From Puniceicoccales bacterium (lineage in GTDB: Bacteria > Verrucomicrobiota > Verrucomicrobiia > Opitutales > UBA953): a DNA stretch of 17,282 nucleotides. Shown here piece after piece: positions 1 to 8,203 of this stretch (its first letter is position 1; each line of letters begins with the position of its first letter). The stretch covers positions 1-17,282 of the forward strand of contig JAITXH010000019.1 in the NCBI GenBank assembly GCA_031284845.1, given 5' to 3'. The translations under genes and the position numbers were made by a program. Under the pieces are notes generated by a model, which worked only from the letters and a program-made list of their open reading frames with translations, was not told the origin of the DNA and ran no database searches.

Positions 1-1720
1 CTTTCTCTGCGGGCTTGGCTTCCTCGGCAACAAGCGAGGGCGCGGCTTCGGCAACTTGTTCCTCCGGCGATGCGGCGGCAGTGGCTTCCAGCACGACCTC
101 GGCATCCGGCGCAGGCGCGATGGCTTCCGCGACGGGCGCAGGCTCGGCTGCCGGTGTTTCGGCGACGGCAGGAACCTCTTCGGCTGTTACTGCTTCGGCG
201 ACGGGTGCCGCCTCTGCAATGGGCGCTGCCTCGGCAACAGAAACATCTGCGGCGGGTGGCGCTTTGGCGGCGACGGGTGCGCCTTCGACGGCAGGCGAGA
301 CTTCTTCCGGCAACGGCTCAGGCTGTGACGGGCTTATGCCGAGAAATTTCTCCGGCAAATCGGCGACTTTCACATCCTGATGTTTTTCGATGAAATCCAA
401 AACCCGCTGTATGGAATCGGCAAAGTTGGTATTGGGCGTCCTGAATTTGCGCCGGACGGCGGCAACATAGGTGATGCCTTTTGAACCTCTCCGGTAAAGC
501 GTGAACCCGGCTTTGCGCAGGCGACCACGCAGGGTGTTGGCGGTGACGAGCGGGAATGTGCGCTGGAAGCTCAACTCGGCTTCGATCGTGGAGCGCAAAG
601 GCCCGGCGGGCAAGAGTTCGACGGCCTTGCCGGAAAAGCGGAGTTGGTTTGAAGCGCGCACGATTTGCTCTTTGCGTTGCGCGAGTAGAAAATTGCGTGC
701 GGCCTCCAGGCTCTCGAATTGGGCAGGCTCGCCTTCTTTGGGATGCTTGAGCGTGTAGCGCGTGACCTGGGTCATGCGTTGCAGCCATTGGTCAACTTGT
801 TCCTTATCCCGCACGGCCTCGATGCGGCTCGTGAATTTATCAAAAGCCATGCGCGACAGATGGGCGGCGTGGTGCTCGCGCAAGACCTGCTGGTAGCCGT
901 GGTAATTGGGCGGGCCGAGTATCTCTCCGGTAAACCCGCATTTGGAAACCATCAAAAAGTTTCCCTTGGGCGGCTCCACTGCAATGGTCTCCTGGGTGAA
1001 AAACAGGTCGAGATACTTTTGCATGACATGCGCGACAGCATCAGACTCGGACAGGAACGGCAGGTGGTCGGGGATGGATTGAAAGAGCCGGGCTTCCTTG
1101 TTGTCCTCGGTGTCAAACGGGCGGCAACCGACGACGAAGCGGTCGTTTTTCTCCAGAATGAGCTTGGCGATTTCAAAAAGTTCGTAGGTGCGCAACGAGG
1201 ACTTGATGGCCTTGGTGAGCACATTGAACGGCTTTTCTTCCGGGAAAAACACGATGTCGGCAACGGGGCTTGGGCGCGGCTGGCGGCGGGAAAAATCTCC
1301 CCGGCGCGAGTCTTCTCTGTCCCGTTCGCTGAAGCGGTCATTGTCTCTGTGCTCGCGGCGGGGGCCACGGGCAAAGCCCTGTCCGCCGCCGGCATCATCA
1401 CGCCGCGCCGGGCGCGGGCCGTCGAAGCGGCGTGCAGGGCGCTGCTCTCCTGAGGACTGGCCGCCGAAGCCGCCGCCGGTTCCACCACCCGAAGGCGGGC
1501 GAGCGGAGTAGCCACTGCCGCGTCGGTCGGGCCTGCGGTCATGCCGGAAGCCATCGCCGGAGCCGCCACCGCGTCGCGAATCTTCGCGCGGGGCGCTGTA
1601 GTCGCGGGGCGCTGAAGGCGGGCGTGGTGTGCTGCTCGTGGCCCAGTTGGGGCCAAAGCTCAACGATTGGAGTGCGCTCAAGTCGAGCGTGTTTTCAAGG
1701 GGATCGTTCGGGACGGACAT
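1..1720 (-). CDS. Conserved protein of unknown function, Arg/Gly-rich N-terminus, Ala/Pro/Glu-rich C-terminus (partial, runs off left edge)
   Basis: An open minus-strand frame of 573 codons starts at ATG 1720-1718 (MSVPNDPLEN) and has no stop before the edge, so the C-terminus is missing. Three parts are visible. Residues about 38-150 are low complexity and rich in Arg, Gly, Asp and Ser, resembling RGG-type disordered RNA-binding tails. Residues about 152-458 form a globular core starting VADIVFFPEEKPFNVL and containing CGFTGEILGPPNYHGY. From about 459 the chain is Ala/Pro/Glu/Val-rich with repeats of the type APVAEA. There is no signal peptide, membrane segment or catalytic motif I can name. 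It lies 130 bases downstream of glnD on the same strand, so co-transcription is possible. The upstream bases carry no clear ribosome binding site. The reading frame is certain from codon bias and composition. The function is not recognised; RNA binding is only a guess from the Arg/Gly tail. Confidence 0.85.
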   Translation of the reverse strand, partial: MSVPNDPLENTLDLSALQSLSFGPNWATSSTPRPPSAPRDYSAPREDSRRGGGSGDGFRHDRRPDRRGSGYSARPPSGGGTGGGFGGQSSGEQRPARRFDGPRPARRDDAGGGQGFARGPRREHRDNDRFSERDREDSRRGDFSRRQPRPSPVADIVFFPEEKPFNVLTKAIKSSLRTYELFEIAKLILEKNDRFVVGCRPFDTEDNKEARLFQSIPDHLPFLSESDAVAHVMQKYLDLFFTQETIAVEPPKGNFLMVSKCGFTGEILGPPNYHGYQQVLREHHAAHLSRMAFDKFTSRIEAVRDKEQVDQWLQRMTQVTRYTLKHPKEGEPAQFESLEAARNFLLAQRKEQIVRASNQLRFSGKAVELLPAGPLRSTIEAELSFQRTFPLVTANTLRGRLRKAGFTLYRRGSKGITYVAAVRRKFRTPNTNFADSIQRVLDFIEKHQDVKVADLPEKFLGISPSQPEPLPEEVSPAVEGAPVAAKAPPAADVSVAEAAPIAEAAPVAEAVTAEEVPAVAETPAAEPAPVAEAIAPAPDAEVVLEATAAASPEEQVAEAAPSLVAEEAKPAEK

Positions 1721-1850
1721 CGTATCAGCCGTTAAGGAAAAAGAGACCAGAAAGGCGAATTCGCAGCATTAAGCAAGCATTTCGCCGATTCTTTACGGAT
1801 TTGTTTCACAGGAGAAGCTTGACGCAATATATTGAACGTTTGTTCGTTAT

Positions 1851-4601
1851 TTATTTTTCACTCTCATCCAGCGCCTCTTCGATTGTGCGCCGCAGCGCCT
1901 CCAACTCCTCTTGGGACTTGTCTGCCTCGCCCTTGAACGGCTCGAGATAAAACGTATCCGATGCCGCGCCGCGCTCCGTCGTAATCCGCGCAAACGTAAT
2001 ATCGAAGCGGTGTTTGAAAAATATCCGCCCGAGTAAAAACAAGAGGCCGATGCGGTCATTGGTGCCAATTTCCACGATGGTGCGGTGCAACGATATCTCC
2101 TGATACACGGCCACTCGCGGGCTTAGCGGCGCGTGCAGGTGCTTATCCTTTGCGGATGCGCCCGCCGTTGATGCCTGCTTGCGTATCGCCGGCTCCAGAT
2201 CGCGCTGTTGGACCAAGGCCTCCTCTACGTATTGCGCGAATGCCTTGCGCTGCGCCTCCACGCCACCCTTCCCCGCCTTTGCCGAGCTTTCCACCCGGAA
2301 GGTGTCTATCGCGATATGGTCTGTGCGTGCAATCGCCTTGCCGCTCAAAATATTCAACCCTGCCACGGCAAACGCTCCGGCGAGCTGGTAGAACAAGCCC
2401 TCGCGATCCCATGTCACGATAGTCACCACGGACACGCTCTGGCGGCTGTCTTCCGCCCAGTTGATCACGGGCACGAGCGCACCTTCGCCATGCGCACTCG
2501 TGATGGTGAAGAGCAACTGGTTGACCATTTGGATATGCAACTGGACATCCTCCGCGCCGTATTGCTGGAAGTAACGTTCGGGCAGAAGCTCGAAGTGGGC
2601 GTCAACCTCTTCTTTTGTGGCAAGTCCTTTTTTGATGATTTCGCGTCGCAACATTTCTCGTGTGTTTGTCTCTGGCCCGTTACGCTCAAACCATGCCAAC
2701 GTCGCGATAAAAAGTTGGCTGTGCAAAGAATTTTTGTAGTCGTTCCACAATTCCGGTGCCGTGGCGCGGGCATCGCAATACGTGAGCACATACAGGTAAC
2801 ACAGCCGTTGGACCGTCTTCACCCGTGCGGCAAACAACCCGATATTTGCAGGGTCTTCGAGATCGTGCTTTTGCCAAAAAGCCGACATCTCGAGATGCCC
2901 CCGGATGAGCCACAGCACTTCCTCGCATGCCGCCGGGCGCACTCCCATGCGCTTGAGGATTTTCGCGGCCAGCACGGCCCCGGTCTCTGCATGGTTTGCC
3001 ACGCCAAACTGCTTGCCGATATCGTGCAACAACAGCACCAGATAGAGGAGCGCCGGCTCATCCGTCTCCAGCAATGCTGCCCGGTAACGCTCTACCACGG
3101 GCGTAGCCCCGGCAAACACGGTGTCCAGTTCGCGCAGGCAAAGCAGCGTGTGCATGTCCACTGTGTAGCGGTGGTAGATCTCGCGCTGCACAAGGCAGTG
3201 TATTCCTTTGAACTCGCGTAAAAACCGGCACAAAACTCCCGCCTCGTGCATCTGCGCCACCGTCTCCCCTACCCTCCCGGCATCCGCCAAAATCGCCAGA
3301 AAACAATCCACCGTGTGCCGCGCCTGTGCCACCTTGGGAGTGAGCAACGCGATATTTTCGCGCACCAGCCGCAATAATGGAAAATCAGGTTTCAAGCGAA
3401 ATTGCTGGGCATGTCTAAAAACCCACACCAGCCGTGCCGGATTTTGTTCAAAAACGGACAGGCTCTCTGCCGAAAGCATGCGTCCGCCCCGGATGACAAA
3501 ACCGTCGAAGGGAATATCTTCGCTGCCCTCCCCTTTGCCTTGATGCCGCGCCTCTGCTTCGATTCTTCCCTCCGCGCTGAAGCGCCATTCCACCGTTCGC
3601 GCTGTCTGCAAAATAGTCTCCGCCGCCTGATAGTAAGCACGCATCAAGGTCTCGATTTGGAGCATCCAGTTTTTCCCCGGGAACCCCAATGCCGCCGCCA
3701 CTGCAGGCTGTTTTTCCAGACTCAAAACCTCCGTGGCCCTGCCTGCCTGAAAATGCAATTCATTGCGCACTCTCAATAAAAACGAATAAGCGCCCGCAGC
3801 AGCCTTGGCCTCGGCAGGCGTCAAAAACCGGCGTCCTGCCAATCCTTCGATTCCATTCGGCTCGCCGATGAGCCGTGCCAGCCAGGACAGCGTGTGAAAA
3901 TCGCGCAGCCCGCCGACCCCGTTTTTGATATCGGGCTCCTGGACGAAGACGCTGCCGCCATAGCGCGCATGCCGTTGCGCCTGCTCCGACATCAGAAAAC
4001 GCACTTGCCCCTCGATGCCGTCCTCGCGAATCGCGGCATCCGTGGCAACGACCAGTGCATCGAACAACTCACGCGCCCCCGTGATGAAGCGTGCATCCAT
4101 GAGCGCATTGCGCGTCACGCCATCAGCACGCGCTTCCTCCACGCACTCCTTCACTGTGCGCGACGAATGCCCCACCTTGTATTTCAAATCCCACAGCGGA
4201 TACAGCACAGCATCGGTGACGCGCCGGCGCAGCGCATCAAGGGCGAGCGGTTCCAGCCTGTCATCGTAGAGCAACATCAGGTCAATGTCGCTCTGCGGGC
4301 ACAATTCACCGCGCCCGAATCCGCCCAGCGCCACTGCCGCCACGCCCGGCACCGCATCGCCCCCTGTCGCCCTGCGCAGCAGATACACCAGCAACACATC
4401 GAGGATCGTCGCCCTCCACCACGCCACCGCCAGCCCCGGCATCCCCTGACGGTGATTGCGCAAAAGAATTTTTCGTTCCAGCGCGAGAAACTTGCGGGCA
4501 CGCACCAGCCATTCGGCGGACGAGACCGAAGCATCGCCAAGTCCACGTTTTTCAGCGTGCCGGTGGACGCGGTTCAGCAAGGCTTGGGAGTTTAAATTCA
4601 T
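1851..4601 (-). CDS. glnD: Bifunctional PII uridylyltransferase / uridylyl-removing enzyme
   Basis: GlnD adds UMP to PII proteins when glutamine is low and removes it when glutamine is high, so it is the primary cytoplasmic nitrogen sensor. Numbered from the ATG at 4601, the nucleotidyltransferase motif GGFGRGEL is at 93-100, followed by SDIDLM at 104-109 with D105 and D107 as expected metal ligands. The HD hydrolase motif LLHDIGKQFG carries H526/D527. Two C-terminal ACT domains start near residues 723 and 838 (VTIVTWDREG; TIVEIGTNDRIG). The 916 aa length is close to the roughly 890 aa of E. coli GlnD and all domains are present. An upstream in-frame ATG at 4685 would add 28 residues (MRTGLLTFRN...) that do not look conserved, so I prefer 4601; neither start has a good ribosome binding site. 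No glnB, glnK, amtB or glnA is adjacent. It is divergent from rpsL. Confidence 0.95.
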   Translation of the reverse strand: MNLNSQALLNRVHRHAEKRGLGDASVSSAEWLVRARKFLALERKILLRNHRQGMPGLAVAWWRATILDVLLVYLLRRATGGDAVPGVAAVALGGFGRGELCPQSDIDLMLLYDDRLEPLALDALRRRVTDAVLYPLWDLKYKVGHSSRTVKECVEEARADGVTRNALMDARFITGARELFDALVVATDAAIREDGIEGQVRFLMSEQAQRHARYGGSVFVQEPDIKNGVGGLRDFHTLSWLARLIGEPNGIEGLAGRRFLTPAEAKAAAGAYSFLLRVRNELHFQAGRATEVLSLEKQPAVAAALGFPGKNWMLQIETLMRAYYQAAETILQTARTVEWRFSAEGRIEAEARHQGKGEGSEDIPFDGFVIRGGRMLSAESLSVFEQNPARLVWVFRHAQQFRLKPDFPLLRLVRENIALLTPKVAQARHTVDCFLAILADAGRVGETVAQMHEAGVLCRFLREFKGIHCLVQREIYHRYTVDMHTLLCLRELDTVFAGATPVVERYRAALLETDEPALLYLVLLLHDIGKQFGVANHAETGAVLAAKILKRMGVRPAACEEVLWLIRGHLEMSAFWQKHDLEDPANIGLFAARVKTVQRLCYLYVLTYCDARATAPELWNDYKNSLHSQLFIATLAWFERNGPETNTREMLRREIIKKGLATKEEVDAHFELLPERYFQQYGAEDVQLHIQMVNQLLFTITSAHGEGALVPVINWAEDSRQSVSVVTIVTWDREGLFYQLAGAFAVAGLNILSGKAIARTDHIAIDTFRVESSAKAGKGGVEAQRKAFAQYVEEALVQQRDLEPAIRKQASTAGASAKDKHLHAPLSPRVAVYQEISLHRTIVEIGTNDRIGLLFLLGRIFFKHRFDITFARITTERGAASDTFYLEPFKGEADKSQEELEALRRTIEEALDESEK

Positions 4602-4720
4602 GGAAGATGTAAAAAATGTTCCGGCAGCGGAAAAGCAATCCCGGTGCCAAAAATCATTGCGAAATGTGAGAAGTCCTGTTCGCATCCACCGCTTGTTTTA
4701 CCGCCGCTACAACAGCCGTT

Positions 4721-4759
4721 TTTTTATTCTTATTAATTTTTTCATAATTTTACTTGCAG
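4721..4759 (+). promoter_or_regulatory. AT-rich tract, candidate promoter region for the rpsL cluster
   Basis: The gap between divergent glnD and rpsL contains an AT-rich block unlike its surroundings. It includes -10-like hexamers TATTAA (4731-4736) and CATAAT (4743-4748), but no convincing -35 box at the usual spacing. It lies 55-90 bases upstream of the rpsL ATG and is the most likely place for the cluster promoter. The call rests on position and composition only. Confidence 0.3.
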
Positions 4760-4813
4760 GAAGCGCCCAAAACCCTATCCCCCTCCACTCTTTTTTCTTC
4801 ACTTCATAAGGCA

Positions 4814-5203
4814 ATGCCAACCATCAATCAACTCGTCCGCAAACCACGGATACAGCCAAAAACCAAGTCCAAATCACCGGCTTTGAACAACTCTCCGTTC
4901 AGGCGCGGCGTTTGCGTGCAAGTCATGATTCGCACTCCCAAAAAGCCGAATTCGGCCCAGCGCAAAGTCGCCAAAGTGCGCCTCACTAACGGGCAGGAAG
5001 TCATCAGCTACATCCCCGATGAAGGCCATAAACTTCAGGAGCACAGCGTCGTCCTCGTGCGCGGTGGTCGTGTAAAGGACCTTCCCGGTGTGCGCTACCA
5101 CATCGTCCGCGGCCCGCTGGACTGTCAAGGCGTCGAAAAACGCCGCCGCAGCCGCTCCAAATACGGTGTCAAGCGCCCCAAAGCCGCTAAGAGCGCCGCC
5201 TAA
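4814..5203 (+). CDS. rpsL: 30S ribosomal protein S12
   Basis: S12 sits at the decoding centre of the small subunit and controls accuracy. The 129 aa product starts MPTINQLVRK at ATG 4814, the universal S12 N-terminus; the frame is open further upstream but that stretch is not S12. It contains TPKKPNSAQRK at 41-51, GHKLQEHSVVLVRGGRVKDL at 71-90 and RSKYGVKRPK at 114-123. Lys43 and Lys88, the classical streptomycin-resistance positions, are both wild type. Asp89, the residue methylthiolated by RimO in E. coli, is present. Residue 49 is Gln where E. coli has Leu (PNSALRK). The gene heads the rpsL-rpsG-fusA cluster, 30 bases before rpsG. Upstream AAGG lies only 2 bases from the ATG, too close for a standard Shine-Dalgarno interaction. 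Confidence 0.98.
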   Translation: MPTINQLVRKPRIQPKTKSKSPALNNSPFRRGVCVQVMIRTPKKPNSAQRKVAKVRLTNGQEVISYIPDEGHKLQEHSVVLVRGGRVKDLPGVRYHIVRGPLDCQGVEKRRRSRSKYGVKRPKAAKSAA

Positions 5204-5233
5204 CTATTTTTTTAATTATAGAAAACTCGAAAT

Positions 5234-5707
5234 ATGTCACGTCGCCGTCGAGCCACCAAACGCCAGCACCTTCCGGATGCCCGCTATAGCAGTCCGCTGG
5301 TCAGCCAGCTAATCAACGTCATCATGAAGCGCGGTAAAAAATCCGCCGCTCAAAGCATCGTCTATGGCGCCATCGAACGCGTCAGCGAAAAACTCGAAAA
5401 AGGCGACCCCGTAGAACTTCTTCTGGGCGCGCTCGAAAACTGCCGCCCGAAGCTCGAAGTCAAGAGCCGCCGCGTCGGTGGAGCCACCTATCAGGTGCCC
5501 GTCGAGATCACCCACGAGCGCCAGACAAGCATGGCATTCCGCTGGCTCGCAGCAGCAGCCTCCGCCCGCAAAGGCGTTCCGATGACTGAAGCGCTCGCCG
5601 CCGAAGTCATAGACGCCTACAACAACACAGGCACCGTCGTGAAGAAACGCGAAGAGACGCACAAGATGGCCCAGGCCAACCGCGCCTTCGCCCACCTGCG
5701 CTGGTAA
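5234..5707 (+). CDS. rpsG: 30S ribosomal protein S7
   Basis: S7 is a primary 16S rRNA-binding protein that nucleates assembly of the 30S head and contacts E-site tRNA. The 157 aa product matches the usual bacterial length (about 156). Recognisable blocks are MSRRRRATKR at the start, PLVSQLINVIMKRGKKSAAQ at 21-40, the family signature VKSRRVGGATYQVPVEI at 76-92, and the C-terminal KREETHKMAQANRAFAHLRW at 138-157. It follows rpsL by 30 AT-rich bases, consistent with one transcript. There is no Shine-Dalgarno sequence ahead of the ATG. In E. coli S7 acts as the translational repressor of this operon; no matching RNA target could be confirmed here. Confidence 0.98.
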   Translation: MSRRRRATKRQHLPDARYSSPLVSQLINVIMKRGKKSAAQSIVYGAIERVSEKLEKGDPVELLLGALENCRPKLEVKSRRVGGATYQVPVEITHERQTSMAFRWLAAAASARKGVPMTEALAAEVIDAYNNTGTVVKKREETHKMAQANRAFAHLRW

Positions 5708-5732
5708 GCACATACTCAAAGGCCGTAAATCA

Positions 5733-5857
5733 ATCAGAAATTAGAAACTAGGAATTAAAAATTAAGAATTGCGCACACGTCCCGCCCGCCCCCGGAATCT
5801 TTTTTTCAGAGAGCGCGCAACGCCGACACAGTTCTTAGTTTTTAATTCTTAATTTTT
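5733..5857. repeat. AT-rich inverted repeat between rpsG and fusA
   Basis: The rpsG-fusA gap of 185 bases contains two AT-rich blocks flanking a GC-rich centre. A 14-base word, aaaaattaagaatt, at 5757-5770 recurs exactly inverted at 5844-5857, 73 bases apart. Both arms are built from near-copies of similar AT-rich units (attaagaatt, aaactaggaa, aaaactaaga), so the match extends imperfectly. It could fold the leader of the fusA message or mark a processing site. It could also be an AT-rich dispersed repeat inserted into the operon. Confidence 0.6.
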
Positions 5858-5892
5858 CACACCAACAACAACCAACACACATAACGATCACC

Positions 5893-8040
5893 ATGTCCAC
5901 GCTCTCTCCCGCCAACTCCGCCGAGCGCAAATTCCCGTTGGAATATACGCGCAACTTCGGCATCGCCGCACACATTGACGCCGGCAAGACCACCACTTCC
6001 GAGCGCATCCTTTTTTACTCAGGCGTCGTCCACAAGATGGGCGAAGTCCACGATGGCACTGCTGTCACCGATTGGATGGAGCAGGAACGTGAACGCGGCA
6101 TCACCATCACCTCAGCCGCCGTCTCCTGCGGATGGACCACAAAGGACGGCCCGTTCGCCAATATCGAACAACGCCTCAACATCATTGACACCCCCGGCCA
6201 CGTGGACTTCACCGCCGAGGTCGAGCGCTCCCTGCGCGTGCTCGATGGCGCTGTCGCCGTCTTCTGTGCCGTCGCCGGCGTGCAGCCCCAGTCCGAAACG
6301 GTCTGGCGCCAGATGAACAAATACCACGTCCCGCGCATCGCCTACATCAACAAGATGGACCGCACCGGGGCAGACTTTTTCCGCGCCGTCAATGACATCC
6401 GCACCAAGTTGCGCGGCAACGCCCATCCTCTCTTCATCCCCATCGGCGCTGAAGACCGCCTCAAAGGGCTGGTGGACCTCGTCAAGCAAGTCGCCTACGT
6501 CTATGACGAAACCGACCCGCGCGGCATGAAATACAACACGGTGGAAATCCCCGCCGAATTGCAAGCCGACACCAAGAAATACCGCGACGCGCTCCTCGAA
6601 GCCGTCGCCGATTACGACGATGTCATTGCCGAAAAATATCTCGGCGGCGAAGAAATCAGCGAAGACGAGATCCGCGTTGCCATCCGCAAAGCCACCATCT
6701 CGATGAACTTCATCGGCGTCATCCCCGGGTCCGCTCTCAAAAACAAAGGCGTCCAAATGGTGCTCGACTCCGTCGTGGACTACCTGCCCTCTCCGCTCGA
6801 CCTGCCGCCCATGAAAGCCTTCACCGACGACGGCGACAAGGAAATCGGCATCTTGCCCGACGACAAAGCCAAAGTCTGTGGTCTGTGTTTCAAGCTTTGG
6901 AGCGATCCCTTCAGCGGCCAGCTCGTGTTCTACCGCGTTTACCGCGGCATCCTCCGTAAAGGCGACGCCCTCTACAACCCACGCAACCGCAAGACCGAGC
7001 GCATTTCCCGCCTCATTCTCCTGCGCGCCATGGATCGCGAAGAAGTGGACGCCGTCTATTCAGGCGACATTTGTGCCCTCATCGGCCCCCGCGACATCGT
7101 CACCGGAGACACTCTTTGTACCCGTGAAGAAGACATCATCCTCGAGCCGCCCTCGTTCCCCGAGCCGGTTATCTCGATGGCCATTGAGCCGAACTCCAAG
7201 GCCGACCAGGAAAAGATGTCTCTCGGCCTCCAGCGCCTCTCCGCTGAAGATCCGACCTTCCGCGTCACCAGCAACCCGGAGACCAATCAGACCCTCATCT
7301 CTGGCATGGGCGAGCTTCACCTCGAAATCATCGTGGACCGCCTGAGGCGCGAATTCAAAGTCGAGGCCAAATCCGGCAAGCCGCAGATTTCCTACCGCGA
7401 GACCATCACCAAGGACGCACGCGGCGTCGGCAAATTCATCCGTCAGTCCGGTGGACGTGGTCAATACGGCCACGCCGAAGTCATCCTCGAGCCTAACCCC
7501 GGCAAAGGGCAGGAAGTGCTCAACGAGATCGTCGGCGGCGTCATTCCCAAGGAATACATCAAGCCCACCACCGAGGGCATTATCGAGGCGGCAAACAACG
7601 GCACCGTCGCCGGCTATCCGGTGATAGACTTCAAGGCACGCATCGTTTTCGGCTCCTTCCACGAAGTGGACTCCAATGAGCAGGCTTTCAAAATGGCAGG
7701 CATTTTCGCGTTCAAAGAAGCGATGAAAAATTGCACGCCTATTTTGCTCGAGCCGATTATGAAGGTGGAAGTCGTCACCCCCGAAGAATACCAAGGGGAC
7801 ATCATGGGCGACTTAAACCGCCGCCGCGGTCAGATTCAGAACATGGAAACGCGCAATGGCGTCTGCACGATTGATGCACTGGTGCCCCTGCAAACCATGT
7901 TCGGCTATGCGACCGATGTCCGCTCGCTTTCCAAAGGGCGTGCCTCCTACACAATGGAGCCGACGACCTTCCAGCAAGTGCCGGCCAATCTCCTCAAGGA
8001 AATCGTCGAAACGTCTTCCCGCGCCCCGGCTCGCACCTAA
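5893..8040 (+). CDS. fusA: Translation elongation factor G
   Basis: EF-G is the cytoplasmic GTPase that drives tRNA-mRNA translocation and, with ribosome recycling factor, splits post-termination ribosomes. The 715 aa chain is full length (E. coli 704). GTPase motifs are all intact: G1 AHIDAGKTT at 26-34, G2 RGITI at 68-72, G3 DTPGH at 99-103, and G4 NKMD at 153-156. Later conserved blocks include GSALKNKGVQMVLDSVVDYL in the G domain, MGELHLEIIVDRLRREFKVE in domain III, GGRGQYGHAE in domain IV, and the C-terminal region NMETRNG through GRASYTMEPTTF. The ATG at 5893 gives the normal N-terminus (PLEYTRNFGIAAHIDAGKTT). It is the third gene of the rpsL cluster but separated from rpsG by 185 bases, with no Shine-Dalgarno sequence. 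No tuf or rpsJ follows; a long hairpin and an exported protease do instead. Confidence 0.98.
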   Translation: MSTLSPANSAERKFPLEYTRNFGIAAHIDAGKTTTSERILFYSGVVHKMGEVHDGTAVTDWMEQERERGITITSAAVSCGWTTKDGPFANIEQRLNIIDTPGHVDFTAEVERSLRVLDGAVAVFCAVAGVQPQSETVWRQMNKYHVPRIAYINKMDRTGADFFRAVNDIRTKLRGNAHPLFIPIGAEDRLKGLVDLVKQVAYVYDETDPRGMKYNTVEIPAELQADTKKYRDALLEAVADYDDVIAEKYLGGEEISEDEIRVAIRKATISMNFIGVIPGSALKNKGVQMVLDSVVDYLPSPLDLPPMKAFTDDGDKEIGILPDDKAKVCGLCFKLWSDPFSGQLVFYRVYRGILRKGDALYNPRNRKTERISRLILLRAMDREEVDAVYSGDICALIGPRDIVTGDTLCTREEDIILEPPSFPEPVISMAIEPNSKADQEKMSLGLQRLSAEDPTFRVTSNPETNQTLISGMGELHLEIIVDRLRREFKVEAKSGKPQISYRETITKDARGVGKFIRQSGGRGQYGHAEVILEPNPGKGQEVLNEIVGGVIPKEYIKPTTEGIIEAANNGTVAGYPVIDFKARIVFGSFHEVDSNEQAFKMAGIFAFKEAMKNCTPILLEPIMKVEVVTPEEYQGDIMGDLNRRRGQIQNMETRNGVCTIDALVPLQTMFGYATDVRSLSKGRASYTMEPTTFQQVPANLLKEIVETSSRAPART

Positions 8041-8064
8041 GCGCAAAGCGCAAACATCAAAGGC

Positions 8065-8108
8065 ACTTAGCGTCCTTAAGGTCCTCAATGACCTTAAGGA
8101 CGTTAAGT
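8065..8108. other. Long near-perfect palindrome just after fusA
   Basis: The arms 8065-8083 and 8090-8108 pair over 19 positions with a single G-U and a 6-base loop (ctcaat). The inner 13 pairs are perfect. The arms hold the palindromic word ccttaagg. It begins 24 bases after the fusA stop, so it is well placed as an mRNA 3' stabiliser, processing signal or terminator. There is no downstream T-tract, so it is not a standard intrinsic terminator. It reads equally well on both strands, so a protein-binding or mobile repeat origin is also possible. Confidence 0.7.
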
Positions 8109-8203
8109 ATATTAACCTAGCGGGCCGCAGAGTGGATGCGGCTAATTGTCCCGGCGCGACCCTGTGCGTTTTTTGTATTGGCTTGCGCGATTATTTCCAA
8201 AGC

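Noticed and set aside
719..1453. Plus-strand open frame of 244 codons near the left edge
   Set aside because: The minus-strand frame is open across the whole 1720 bases with coherent protein character, so the plus frame is a shadow.
2208..3221. Long plus-strand open frame of 337 codons opposite glnD
   Set aside because: The minus strand encodes well-conserved GlnD here, including the HD domain. The plus frame has a composition typical of an antisense shadow in GC-rich DNA.
4602..4685. 28-residue N-terminal extension of GlnD from an upstream ATG
   Set aside because: The added residues resemble no GlnD N-terminus and lack a better ribosome binding site. It is kept only as an alternative start.
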